A program made the position numbers and the translations under genes. DNA of 32,183 nt from Rhodoferax sp. (lineage in GTDB: Bacteria > Pseudomonadota > Gammaproteobacteria > Burkholderiales > Burkholderiaceae_C): contig JARXAU010000008.1 of the NCBI GenBank assembly GCA_029865675.1, positions 1-32,183 of the forward strand, in the 5' to 3' direction. Positions 6,465 to 15,194 of this stretch are shown piece by piece (position 1 is the first letter of the stretch; each line of letters opens with the position of its first letter). The notes beneath the pieces are model-generated. The model worked only from the letters and a program-made list of their open reading frames with translations, was not told where the DNA came from and did no database searches.

Positions 6465-9400
6465 ATGCAGATATCGGGTAGTCAGCCGTCCACGCGTCCT
6501 ATTTCTGAATGTCCTTCGACCATGCTGCCCCCATTGAACTTGTTCCACAAGGCACGTTTTGCCTGCATGGTCTTGATTGTTTGTTTGACAACAGCTTGCG
6601 GAGGGGGGAGCCCGGCCGATACGGGGCCTGGCGCACAAGCTGAGCGTGCACCGGCGCCCGAGGCAGACAGCCAAGCTGGGCCCACAAAGCAACGGCAATC
6701 AGTAACGATAAACGCAGAAGGCCTGGCAACAGCGCTGGTTGTGCGCGCCCACGGTGTGTCGGCAGGTGGCGTCGGCCCGATCATGCAGGTGTGGGCAAAC
6801 GGCGTTCTGATTGGGACAGTTGAAGTCCGGGCGACGCTGCCCACTGACTACGGGTTCACAGTTCCGGGTCTGCTGGTTGGAACGCGTCTGGATATCGTGT
6901 TCACCAACGACGCTACCGTTGGTACATCCAACCGCGACTTGATCGTCACCCATGCTGTTGCCGGCAAGACGCTAGTACTGCCCACGGCACCCAACGTGAC
7001 CTATGACCGCGGTATCGGCACCGCCGCATTCGACGGCGCTGATGTGATCAGTGGTCGGTCAGACATGGGCTGGAGTGGAGCCTTGCGCATGACCTGGCCC
7101 GAACCCAACCTGACCAGCACTGTCACCGTGCGCGCCAGCGGCACGCTGGCCGACGGCGTGGGCCCTGTGATGGCCCTGCGCGTGGACGGCGTGGTGATGG
7201 GCAGCACCGAGGTGCGGTCCACCGAGCCCGCCGACCATGTGTTTGCCGTGTCCCCGCTGGCCGTGGGCAGCAGGATCGACGTTGTCTACACCAACGACGC
7301 CACCATCAACGGGCAAGACCGCAATCTCAACGTGCACTACCTGATGGCGGGCACCACCGTGCTGTTGCCTAACGCGCCAGGTGTCACGCTTGACCTGGGC
7401 AGCGGCCTGGCGGCATTTGATGGTGTGGGCGTGCAACCCGGCCAGTCCAGCATCACCAGCAACGGCGCGCTGCGCGGCCGATGGCCCGCCGCCAACATGA
7501 CCGACACGCTCACCGTGCGGGCCAGTGGCACGCTGGCAGGCAATGTCGGGCCCATGATGCTGGTGCTGGTCAACGGCGTGGTGCTGGGCACCACCGAAGT
7601 GCGCAGCACCACGCCCACTGATCTGCGCTTTGCCACCCTGCCCCTGCAACCCGGCGCCCAGGTGCAGGTGCGCAACACCAACGCCGGCAACCTGAACCTG
7701 GCCTACACCATGGCGGGCAAAACGGTGTTGCGCCCTACCGATGCAAGGATGCAAGCCAGTGCCGCGACGGCGCTGGACGGCCCTTGGCCGCAACCTAATC
7801 TCACCGACACCATCACCGTGCGCGCACGGGGCACGCTGGCCGGTGGTGTGGGCCCCGTGATGCAGGTGCTGATCGACGGCGTGTTGGTGGGCACCGCTGA
7901 AGTGCGCAGCACAGACTTTGCCGACTACAGCTTCCCCGCCTTCGCCATGCAACCAGGGCGCAAGGTCGATGTCGCCTTCACCAACGACGCATTGATCAAC
8001 GGGGCAGACCGCAATCTCTTCGTCGCCTACCTGCTCTCTGGCAACACCTTCCAGTTGCCCAACGCCAGCGGCAACACATTCGACCGTGGCGCTGGGGCAG
8101 CAGCCTTCGATAGCACCGACGTCATAGCAGGCACTGGCAACCTGCCCGACAACGGCGCGCTGCGCACCACCTGGCCGCTGCCCAACATCACCAGCAGCGT
8201 CACCGTGCGCGCCAGCGGCGCCCTGGCAGGCAACGTCGGGCCCATCATGCGGCTGTGGGTTGATGGCGTGGCCGTCAGCAGCGTCGAAGTGCGCGCAACC
8301 AGCCCTACCGACTACAGCCTGCCCACCCCACCGCTGCAGCCCGGCAGCAGGGTCAACGTCACATTCGACAACCCCGCCACCGTGGATGGCGCACAGCGCC
8401 GGCTAGACCTGGCCTACCTGATGGCCGGCACCACCGTGCTGAAGCCCAGCACCAGCGGCGCGGTGTATGCCGCCGGCAACCTGCAGGCCAGCTGGCCGAC
8501 GGCCAACCTCACCGACACCCTGACTGTGCGCGCCTACGGCGTGCTGGCAGGCAACATCGGCCCGATCATGCAGGTGCTGGTGGACGGCGTGCTGGTCGGT
8601 ACGCAGGAAGTGCGCGCCACCGACCCAGCCGACTATCGGTTTCTGGTGCCAGCCCTGAAGCCAGGCACCAAGATCGATGTGGCCTACACCAATGACAGCT
8701 CGGTCAACGGTGTGGACCGCAACCTGTTCGTCTTGCAGCTCATGTCGGGCAACACCTTCCAGTTGCCGACCGCCCCTGGCAGCACCTACGACCGCGGCGC
8801 GGGCGCCGCAGCCTTTGACGGGCTGGACCTGATCCCCAGCACGGGCGCCGTGCACAGCAATGGCGCTGTGCGCATGACCTGGCCCGAGCCCAACCTGACC
8901 AGCACTGTCACCGTACGCGCCAGCGGCACATTGGCCGAAGGCGTGGGCCCGGTCATGGCCCTGCGCGTGGATGGCGTGGTGGTGGGCAGCATCGAGGTGC
9001 GGTCCACCGAGCCCGCCGACCATGTGTTTGCCGTGCCCCCGCTGGCCGTGGGCAGCAGGATCGACGTGGTCTACATCAACGATGCCACCATCAACGGGCA
9101 AGACCGCAACCTCAACGTGCACTACCTGATGGCAGGCACCACCGTGCTGCTGCCAACCGCGCCAGGTGTCACGCTTGACCTTGGCAGCGGCCTGGCGGCA
9201 TTTGATGGTGTGGGCGTGCAGCCCGGACAGTCCAGCATCGCCAGCAACGGCGCATTGCGCGGCAGATGGCCCGCCGCCAACATGACCGATACGCTCTCCG
9301 TGCGCGCCAGCGGCACGCTGTCAGGCAATGTCGGGCCCCTGATGCAGGTGCTGGTCAACGGCGTGGTGCTGGGCACCACCGAAATACGCAGCAGCACCCC

Positions 9401-12371
9401 CACTGATTTGCGCTTTGCCACCCTGCCCCTGCAACCGGGCGCCCAAGTGCAGGTGCGCAACACCAACGTCGGCAACCTGAACGTGGCCTATGCCACCGCC
9501 GGCAACACCGTGATGCGCCCCACCGATGCAGGCGTGCAGGTCAGCGCCACCGCCCCGATGCTGGGCGCCTGGCCCCAGCCCAATCTCACCGACACCCTGA
9601 CTGTGCGCGCCAGGGGTGTGATTGCAGGCAATGTTGGCCCCATCATGCAAGTGCTGGTCGATGGCGTGCTGGTCGGGTCAACTGAAGTGCGCAGCACTGA
9701 CTTCAGCGATCACACCTTCTCCACCTTCCCCATGCTGCCTGGGCGCAAGGTGGACGTGGTCTACACCAACGACGCGACCATCAATGGGGTAGACCGCAAC
9801 CTCTTCGTCGCATACCTGATCGCTGGCAACACCTCTGTTCTACCCAACGCCGCCGGCAACACCTATGACCGCGGTGCAGGCGCAGCCGCCTTCGATGGCA
9901 AGGATGTCATCGCAGGCATGGGCACCATGGCCTGGTGGGGTGCATTGCGCACCACCTGGCCGCAACCCAACATCACCAGCACCGTCACCGTGCGCGCCCG
10001 CGGAACACTGGCAGGCAACATCGGGCCCATCATGCGTCTGTGGGTCGATGGCATCGCAGTCAGCAGCACCGAGGTACGTGCATCCACACCCACCGATTAC
10101 GTCATGCCAACACCAGCGTTGCGGCCGGGCAGCAGGATTGATCTGGCATACACGAATGACGCTGTGATCGATGGCGCCGACCGCAACTTGACAGTGCACT
10201 ATTTGCAGGCGGGCAACACCTATGTGCTGCCAACCATGAACATCGTGCAATACGACCTCGGCAACAACAACGCCGCATTTGATGGGGTCGATCAGCTGCC
10301 GGGGCAAGCCACGCTTGGCTTGGCTGGGGCGTTGCGGCTGGCATGGCCCACCGCCAACGTGACAGACACCATCACAGTACGCGCCTATGCCAACCTTGCC
10401 GGCGGCATTGGCGCGTTGATGCAGTTTCGGGTCGATGGTGTCGTGCTGGGGACCCAAGAAGTGCGGTCTACGACGGGCGCAGACTATCTGTTCGCTGCGC
10501 CACGTCTTTCAACTGGGACCCGCATCGATCTGGCGTTTCTGAATGACTTGAATCTCAATGGAGAGGATCGCAATCTCTACGTCCAGTACATCAAAGCGCA
10601 GGGCACAACCCTGGTTTCCACCGGATCAGGGGTTCAACTAGACCCCGGCGCAGGCGAAGCTGCGTTCGACGGCGTCGGGACTGCTGCAAGTAATGGCGCC
10701 CTCACTGGCAATGGCGCGCTGCGGTTCGCTATGCCCGCCCCCAAGCCAGCGCCAACAGACCTGCAAGCCCAATACGGCGTATCACGCTTCCTGCAGCAAG
10801 CAGCGTTCGGCGGGTCTCTGGCAGAGATCGCCCGATTACAAGCAATGTCCCCAAGCGCTTGGCTTGCTGAGCAGATGGCTATGCCGGCCACACCAGACTT
10901 TGTGACAGCGGTGCAGTCACGGTTTGATCTGGGCGACAGCTGGCGGCCCTTGGGGAACCAGTACTCGCCAACCTGGGCCGCACAGCGTTTCTGGCAGGGT
11001 GCTGCGAGCGGCACCGACGTTCTGCGCAAGCGGGTGGCGTTTGCGCTGCACCAGACCTTGATGGTGTCGCAAGCCGACAGCAATCTGTACTACCAGGTGC
11101 GGCCTTATGCGGCCTACCTCGACACGCTCAATCGCTATGCATTCGGCAACTATCGCCAGTTGCTGGAAGAAGTGGCGCTAAGCCCGGCAATGGGCCTGTA
11201 CCTGAGCCACATGCGCAATCGACCAGAAGACCTGGGAACCGGCCGCATGCCTGACGAGAACTTTGGCCGCGAAGTGATGCAGCTGTTCAGCATTGGCCTG
11301 CAAGAGTTGAACATCGACGGTACGCCGCGGCTGAATACCCGGGGCGAGCCGATAGAGACTTATACCAATGACGATGTGATGGCCATGTCCAAGGTTTTCA
11401 CGGGATGGAGTTGGGCGTTTCCTGACAATGAACTGACAACACAAAACTTCCGCTGGGGCAACCCCGGCACGTCCGCAGCGACCGATAGGCGCATTGACAC
11501 GCTGAAGATGAAGGCGTATCCCGGCCAGCACTCACTTGGCGAAAAGCGGCTATTTGCCGGCAAACCCAATGCCCTGGTGATACCAGCCGGTACCGCTGGC
11601 CCTGAAAGTGTGCGGCTGGCGTTGGACGCGCTGTTCCAGCACCCCAACGTCGGCCCGTTCATCGGCCGACAACTGATCCAAAGGCTGGTGACCAGCCACC
11701 CCAGCAATGGCTACGTGGCACGTGTGGCACAGGTGTTCAACAACAACGGCAGCGGCGTGCGGGGCGACCTGGGCGCAGTGGTGCGGGCCATTCTGCTGGA
11801 CCCCGAGGCATCAAACCCACCGGTAGGCAGCATCGGCAAACTGCGCGAGCCAGTGATGCGCGTGGCGCACTGGATGCGCAGCTTTGGCGCCACGTCGGTC
11901 AGCGGGCAATTCATGTTGGCCTATGAACTGGAATCGCAAGGACAACGCGCGCTTTTCGCCCCGTCTGTGTTCAGCTACTTCCGGCCGGGTTTTGTACCCC
12001 CGAACACAGCTTTCTCCGCAAACAGAATCACAGTGCCAGAGTTCCAGACCGTCAATGAATCAAGCACGGCAATGTGGGCCAACACCGCGTTGGCCATGGC
12101 CGGCACCGGACTTGGGTGGACGGGCACGCGCACCGATGTCACCGCCAACCTGCAGCCGCTGGCAGACCTGTCTGCAGTTGGCGATGTGGATGGCCTGATC
12201 GAACGGCTAAACCTTTTGCTGTATGCGGGCAGGATGAGCGCCACACTCAAGCAAGACTTGCTGGAATCAGTCACCAGCGTCTGGGGCAACGACGCTGCCA
12301 GCCACCTCAACCGTGCCAGAGTGGCCGTGTTCCTTGCCCTCGCATCCCCTGAATACTTGGTGCAACGCTGA
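6465..12371 (+). CDS. Giant lipoprotein: eleven CBM60-like repeats plus DUF1800 domain
   Basis: About 1968 residues. The frame opens at 6387, but I choose the ATG at 6465, seven bases after an AGGGA ribosome binding site; ATG 6522 gives a tidier signal peptide but no binding site. Both keep the lipobox LTTAC (Cys45 from 6465), then a Gly-rich, Pro/Ala-rich linker, so a membrane-anchored surface lipoprotein is predicted. Residues ~80-1417 are eleven repeats of about 129 residues with pattern W-P-x-x-N-(L/I/M)-T, VRA.G.L, GP(I/V)MQV.VDGV..G..EVRST and YTNDATINGxDRNL. This resembles calcium-dependent xylan-binding modules (CBM60; ND and DRN as likely Ca ligands). Residues ~1437-1968 are DUF1800 (YGVSRFLQQAAFG to the LASPEYLVQR end), of unknown function and commonly paired with DUF1501. 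The stop overlaps the next gene. A role in binding extracellular polysaccharide is inference. Confidence 0.85.
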   Translation: MQISGSQPSTRPISECPSTMLPPLNLFHKARFACMVLIVCLTTACGGGSPADTGPGAQAERAPAPEADSQAGPTKQRQSVTINAEGLATALVVRAHGVSAGGVGPIMQVWANGVLIGTVEVRATLPTDYGFTVPGLLVGTRLDIVFTNDATVGTSNRDLIVTHAVAGKTLVLPTAPNVTYDRGIGTAAFDGADVISGRSDMGWSGALRMTWPEPNLTSTVTVRASGTLADGVGPVMALRVDGVVMGSTEVRSTEPADHVFAVSPLAVGSRIDVVYTNDATINGQDRNLNVHYLMAGTTVLLPNAPGVTLDLGSGLAAFDGVGVQPGQSSITSNGALRGRWPAANMTDTLTVRASGTLAGNVGPMMLVLVNGVVLGTTEVRSTTPTDLRFATLPLQPGAQVQVRNTNAGNLNLAYTMAGKTVLRPTDARMQASAATALDGPWPQPNLTDTITVRARGTLAGGVGPVMQVLIDGVLVGTAEVRSTDFADYSFPAFAMQPGRKVDVAFTNDALINGADRNLFVAYLLSGNTFQLPNASGNTFDRGAGAAAFDSTDVIAGTGNLPDNGALRTTWPLPNITSSVTVRASGALAGNVGPIMRLWVDGVAVSSVEVRATSPTDYSLPTPPLQPGSRVNVTFDNPATVDGAQRRLDLAYLMAGTTVLKPSTSGAVYAAGNLQASWPTANLTDTLTVRAYGVLAGNIGPIMQVLVDGVLVGTQEVRATDPADYRFLVPALKPGTKIDVAYTNDSSVNGVDRNLFVLQLMSGNTFQLPTAPGSTYDRGAGAAAFDGLDLIPSTGAVHSNGAVRMTWPEPNLTSTVTVRASGTLAEGVGPVMALRVDGVVVGSIEVRSTEPADHVFAVPPLAVGSRIDVVYINDATINGQDRNLNVHYLMAGTTVLLPTAPGVTLDLGSGLAAFDGVGVQPGQSSIASNGALRGRWPAANMTDTLSVRASGTLSGNVGPLMQVLVNGVVLGTTEIRSSTPTDLRFATLPLQPGAQVQVRNTNVGNLNVAYATAGNTVMRPTDAGVQVSATAPMLGAWPQPNLTDTLTVRARGVIAGNVGPIMQVLVDGVLVGSTEVRSTDFSDHTFSTFPMLPGRKVDVVYTNDATINGVDRNLFVAYLIAGNTSVLPNAAGNTYDRGAGAAAFDGKDVIAGMGTMAWWGALRTTWPQPNITSTVTVRARGTLAGNIGPIMRLWVDGIAVSSTEVRASTPTDYVMPTPALRPGSRIDLAYTNDAVIDGADRNLTVHYLQAGNTYVLPTMNIVQYDLGNNNAAFDGVDQLPGQATLGLAGALRLAWPTANVTDTITVRAYANLAGGIGALMQFRVDGVVLGTQEVRSTTGADYLFAAPRLSTGTRIDLAFLNDLNLNGEDRNLYVQYIKAQGTTLVSTGSGVQLDPGAGEAAFDGVGTAASNGALTGNGALRFAMPAPKPAPTDLQAQYGVSRFLQQAAFGGSLAEIARLQAMSPSAWLAEQMAMPATPDFVTAVQSRFDLGDSWRPLGNQYSPTWAAQRFWQGAASGTDVLRKRVAFALHQTLMVSQADSNLYYQVRPYAAYLDTLNRYAFGNYRQLLEEVALSPAMGLYLSHMRNRPEDLGTGRMPDENFGREVMQLFSIGLQELNIDGTPRLNTRGEPIETYTNDDVMAMSKVFTGWSWAFPDNELTTQNFRWGNPGTSAATDRRIDTLKMKAYPGQHSLGEKRLFAGKPNALVIPAGTAGPESVRLALDALFQHPNVGPFIGRQLIQRLVTSHPSNGYVARVAQVFNNNGSGVRGDLGAVVRAILLDPEASNPPVGSIGKLREPVMRVAHWMRSFGATSVSGQFMLAYELESQGQRALFAPSVFSYFRPGFVPPNTAFSANRITVPEFQTVNESSTAMWANTALAMAGTGLGWTGTRTDVTANLQPLADLSAVGDVDGLIERLNLLLYAGRMSATLKQDLLESVTSVWGNDAASHLNRARVAVFLALASPEYLVQR
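6702..7079 (+). repeat. CBM60-like repeat 1 (divergent first copy)
   Basis: First unit of the array, starting VTINAEGLATALVVRAHGVS. It keeps GPIMQVWANGVLIGT and VFTNDATVG, but reads NRDL where most copies read DRNL. It is the most divergent unit and lies outside the duplicated block; by eye it is closest to units 6 and 11, as if it were the leftover end of an older block. Confidence 0.75.
7080..8864 (+). repeat. Five-repeat block A (repeats 2-6)
   Basis: Block of exactly 1785 bases (595 codons) holding repeats starting at 7080, 7467, 7770, 8157 and 8478. Repeat 3 is short (101 codons) and has lost the ND..DRNL site (it reads NTNAGNLNLAY); repeat 5 is also short (107 codons) and reads NPATVDGAQRRLDL at that place. 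Repeats 2, 4 and 6 are full length (129 codons). Matching bases in block B lie 1785 bases downstream at every point I checked through repeat 5 (for example 7086/8871, 7571/9356, 7961/9746, 8241/10026). Confidence 0.85.
8865..10716 (+). repeat. Five-repeat block B (repeats 7-11)
   Basis: Second copy of the five-domain block, repeats starting at 8865, 9252, 9555, 9942 and 10329. Repeats 7 and 8 are nearly identical to 2 and 3, including the same short unit lacking the calcium-site motif. Repeats 9 and 10 resemble 4 and 5, and 11 resembles 6 more loosely. After repeat 10 the offset grows from 1785 to 1851 bases because repeat 10 keeps a 22-codon linker that repeat 5 lacks. Identity falls from the left to the right of the block, which suggests recent conversion between the left parts. 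Confidence 0.85.
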
Positions 12372-13783
12372 TGACCACTACCAACGCCCGCCGTCAATTC
12401 TTGCGGGCTGCCACCGCATTGGCAGCCAGCCCTGGCATGCCTGGGCTGAGCATGTCGCTGGCTGCACTGACCGCACTGGCAGCACAGACCAGCCAAGCTG
12501 CTGACGTGAGCGGCCCATACAAGGCCATCGTCTGCCTCTTCATGCACGGTGGTTGCGACACCCACAACTGGGTGGTGCCTACCGACCCAACCGGCTATGC
12601 ACAGTACGCCGCAGCACGAAGTGAATTGGCATGGCCCCTGCAAAAGCTGCAGCCCATCCTGGTCGCCGGCCAAGCCGCTGGTCGCACTTTTGGCATGCCT
12701 GAAGAGCTTGCGCCGTTACGCAAGTGGTATGAATCCGGCCAGGCAGCCGTGGTTGCCAACGTGGGCCCGCTGGTTCGGCCCGTCACGCGGGCTGAGTACC
12801 TGGCCGGCGTCGGCCTGCCGTCAAAGCTGTTTTCGCACAACGACCAGGCGTCCACCTGGCAGAGCCTGCAGCCTGAAGGCGCACCTTCAGGCTGGGGCGG
12901 GCGCATGGGCGACATCTTGATGTCGGCCAATGCTTACCCGGTGTTCACATCGGTGTCGCTCAACGGCAACGCAGTGTTCTTGTCAGGCAGCAGCGTCACC
13001 CAGTACCAGATGGGCGCGGACGGGCCAGTACAGATTGCCGGCCTGACAGGCAGTGCTGTGTATGGCGCCAGCGCCGCACCTGCAGCCTTGCGGCGCCAAC
13101 TGGCCGCTGGCGGCAGCCACCCATTGCAAGCCGAGTACACCCGCGTGCTGCAGCGCAGTATCGGCACCACCAGCGTATTGCAGGCTGCCCTGGCAGGTGT
13201 CTCAGTGCCTGCCATACCGGGCACCGTGCTGTCCAATGCAACAGGCGGCACCGCACTGGACAAGACCAGCCTGGCCCGCCAGTTGCGCATGGTGGCGCAA
13301 CTGGTGGGTGCCGGCCCGGGCCTGGGCATGCGGCGGCAGGTGTTCATGGTCAGCATGGGCGGGTTTGACACACACGCTAACCAGATGCGCGACCAGCCAG
13401 CCCACATGGCCCAAGTCGCCCATTCGATCGACTATTTCATGACGGCCTTGGCCACCATGGGCCTGCTCAATAACGTGACGCTGTTCACGGCATCGGACTT
13501 TGGCCGCACGCTGCTGAGCAACGGCGATGGTAGCGACCACGGCTGGGGCAGCCACCACTTTGTACTGGGAGGCGCAGTGCAGGGCCGCAACATCCACGGC
13601 AGGTTCCCCATCACCAGCCTGGGCACCAGTGACGACGTGGGCAGCGGCCGGCTGCTGCCAGCCTATGCTGTAAGCCAGGTGGCAGCCCCGTTGGGCCGCT
13701 GGCTGGGGCTGAGCGCCGGCGAGGTGGCAACAGTTCTGCCCGGCCTGGCCAACTTTGACGCACAGGCATTGCGGTTCATCTGA
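12371..13783 (+). CDS. DUF1501 family protein with Tat signal
   Basis: 470 residues. The start ATG at 12371 shares one base with the upstream TGA, so it is translationally coupled to the repeat-DUF1800 protein. Residues 7-12 (RRQFLR) form a twin-arginine motif followed by an Ala-rich hydrophobic stretch ending near TSQAAD (41-45), so folded export by Tat is predicted. Family blocks: MHGGCDTHNW (58-67), KLFSHNDQ (152-159), GGFDTH (330-335), SDFGRT (375-380) and DHGWGSHHF (389-397). DUF1501 proteins share the alkaline phosphatase/sulfatase fold, so a metal-dependent hydrolase on a phosphate or sulfate ester is plausible but unproven. It is a paralogue of the gene at the left edge. Export by Tat would fit a protein that loads metal in the cytoplasm. 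Confidence 0.9.
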   Translation: MTTTNARRQFLRAATALAASPGMPGLSMSLAALTALAAQTSQAADVSGPYKAIVCLFMHGGCDTHNWVVPTDPTGYAQYAAARSELAWPLQKLQPILVAGQAAGRTFGMPEELAPLRKWYESGQAAVVANVGPLVRPVTRAEYLAGVGLPSKLFSHNDQASTWQSLQPEGAPSGWGGRMGDILMSANAYPVFTSVSLNGNAVFLSGSSVTQYQMGADGPVQIAGLTGSAVYGASAAPAALRRQLAAGGSHPLQAEYTRVLQRSIGTTSVLQAALAGVSVPAIPGTVLSNATGGTALDKTSLARQLRMVAQLVGAGPGLGMRRQVFMVSMGGFDTHANQMRDQPAHMAQVAHSIDYFMTALATMGLLNNVTLFTASDFGRTLLSNGDGSDHGWGSHHFVLGGAVQGRNIHGRFPITSLGTSDDVGSGRLLPAYAVSQVAAPLGRWLGLSAGEVATVLPGLANFDAQALRFI

Positions 13784-13849
13784 AGGCAGTTGCCCTGCAG
13801 CGCGCGGGGCATCGGTAACATTTGCTGCACGGGTAGGCGGTGGACGCAG

Positions 13850-13887
13850 GCACACAAAATGCTGGTGTGCTTTGTGCGTTAGCATTT
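13850..13887 (+). terminator. Overlapping hairpins after the DUF1501 gene
   Basis: About 67 bases after the DUF1501 stop, GCACAC (13850-13855) pairs with GTGTGC (13865-13870) around a nine-base loop. An alternative pairing joins CACAAA (13853-13858) with TTTGTG (13871-13876), and AAATGCT (13857-13863) can pair with AGCATTT (13881-13887). The stretch is T-rich on its right side. It could be a terminator or attenuator separating the DUF1800-DUF1501 unit from the EPS operon. Confidence 0.35.
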
Positions 13888-13997
13888 CTCTGCTGACGAC
13901 TTGTCACAGCCCTGACGGGTGCGAGGCGGATGATCAGGCCCATACATGATGGGCTGGCTACCACCGCCTGCAAGCCCGCCCCGAATCGCAATTGCTC

Positions 13998-15194
13998 ATG
14001 CATTTCATCTTGCTGGTGCACCACGACGCAGATCTTTATGGTGCAGACCAGTCGCTGCTAAGAACCGTGCGGGCCATGAAGGCGAGCCCGTTCACCCCCA
14101 TCGTCACCCTGCCTCACCAAGGCCCGCTGGTTGCGTTGCTGCTGGCTGAAGGCGCAGAGGTACACATTGGCCCGGTGGGCAAGCTGACCCGCCAATTGAT
14201 GCGCCCCGCCGCCCTGCACAGGTTGCTGGCCGACCTGTGGCGATCGGTCAGGTTCATGGGCCGCGTGGTTGCGGGCAGGCCAATCAGCTTGGTGTACACC
14301 AACTCTGTGGCTGCGTTGGGTGGCGCACTGTGGGCTGCGCTGCACCGCAAACCCAAGCTATGGCATGTGCGCGAAATCGTGGTGGCGCCCAAGCTGGCCG
14401 CCGTTGGGTTCCCTACAGTGCTGCAACTGCTTGGTGGTTGGTGCGTGTGCAATTCCAACGCCACTCGGCAGTGGATTGTGGGCACCCGGCCCGCGCTGGC
14501 GCAGCGCAGTTCAGTCATCTGGAACGGGCTAGAAGCCACTACGCCGATCAGGCCAGGCGCTGCTGCTGCGTTCCGCGCCAAGATGGGGCTACAGCCAGGC
14601 GACATAGTGGCCACCCTGGTGGGCCGCATCAACCGCTGGAAGGGCCAGGGCGTGCTGATCGAAGCCGCCCGCCTGCTGAAGGCGCAGGGGCATAGGCAGC
14701 TGAAGTTCTTGATCGTGGGTGACGTGGCCGACGGGCAGAACCATTTCAGGCAAGACATGCTTGCGCAGATTGATGGCGCAGGCGTGCAAGACAGCGTGCT
14801 GTGGCACCCCTTCACCCCCGATGTGAACACCGTGTGGGCGGCGTCTGACATTGCCGTGGCCCCGTCCATCGACCCCGAGCCCTTCGGCCGTGTGGCCATT
14901 GAGGCCATGGCCCAACAGCTGCCCGTGGTGGCCGCCGCCCACGGTGGGTTGGCTGAAATAGTGTTGGACGACGTGACCGGCATCCTGGTGCAGCCAGGCA
15001 GCGCGCCTGCCCTGGCCGCAGCCATTGCCCGCCTGGCCGATGCGCCCACCCTGCGCGCGCAGATGGGCCAGGCCGGCAGGCAACGCCAACAGCAATGCTT
15101 CAGCCAGGCCGAACATGATCAGAAGCTGATGGCGCTGCTGACCACCCTGGCCGCCCAGGGCACACCAACGCAAGCGGCTGCGGCCAAGCCATGA
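13998..15194 (+). CDS. Glycosyltransferase family 4 (GT-B fold)
   Basis: 398 residues from the ATG at 13998 (an upstream in-frame TTG at 13992 is less likely). GT4 enzymes are retaining transferases that add a sugar from a nucleotide-sugar donor to a lipid-linked acceptor at the inner face of the membrane. Seen: N-terminal acceptor domain starting MHFILLVHHDADLYGADQSL, LYGADQ being a typical acceptor-side segment; C-terminal donor domain with VGRINRWKGQG (208-218), then PSIDPEPFGRVAIEAMAQQL with the E-x7-E pair (E294, E302) that binds the donor. First gene of the EPS operon; its TGA overlaps the next start (ATGA at 15191-15194). The sugar cannot be told from sequence. Confidence 0.9.
   Translation: MHFILLVHHDADLYGADQSLLRTVRAMKASPFTPIVTLPHQGPLVALLLAEGAEVHIGPVGKLTRQLMRPAALHRLLADLWRSVRFMGRVVAGRPISLVYTNSVAALGGALWAALHRKPKLWHVREIVVAPKLAAVGFPTVLQLLGGWCVCNSNATRQWIVGTRPALAQRSSVIWNGLEATTPIRPGAAAAFRAKMGLQPGDIVATLVGRINRWKGQGVLIEAARLLKAQGHRQLKFLIVGDVADGQNHFRQDMLAQIDGAGVQDSVLWHPFTPDVNTVWAASDIAVAPSIDPEPFGRVAIEAMAQQLPVVAAAHGGLAEIVLDDVTGILVQPGSAPALAAAIARLADAPTLRAQMGQAGRQRQQQCFSQAEHDQKLMALLTTLAAQGTPTQAAAAKP

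Noticed and set aside
7059..7952. Long minus-strand frames opposite the repeat array, with their own internal repeats (GAHGDG, GVDNVDPAAHGQRG and similar)
   Set aside because: They mirror the repeats of the plus-strand gene. The His/Gly-rich composition is a by-product of antisense reading, and start and ribosome-binding signals are lacking.
7080..10716. Regular repeats that could suggest a CRISPR array
   Set aside because: The units are 303-387 bases, protein coding in one continuous frame, and differ mainly at third codon positions; there are no short direct repeats with unique spacers.
13938..13954. GCCCAT-5-ATGGGC hairpin before the first GT4 gene
   Set aside because: A 6-bp stem without T-run or nearby promoter motif is common by chance; it gives no clear start or stop signal, so it is not listed as a feature.
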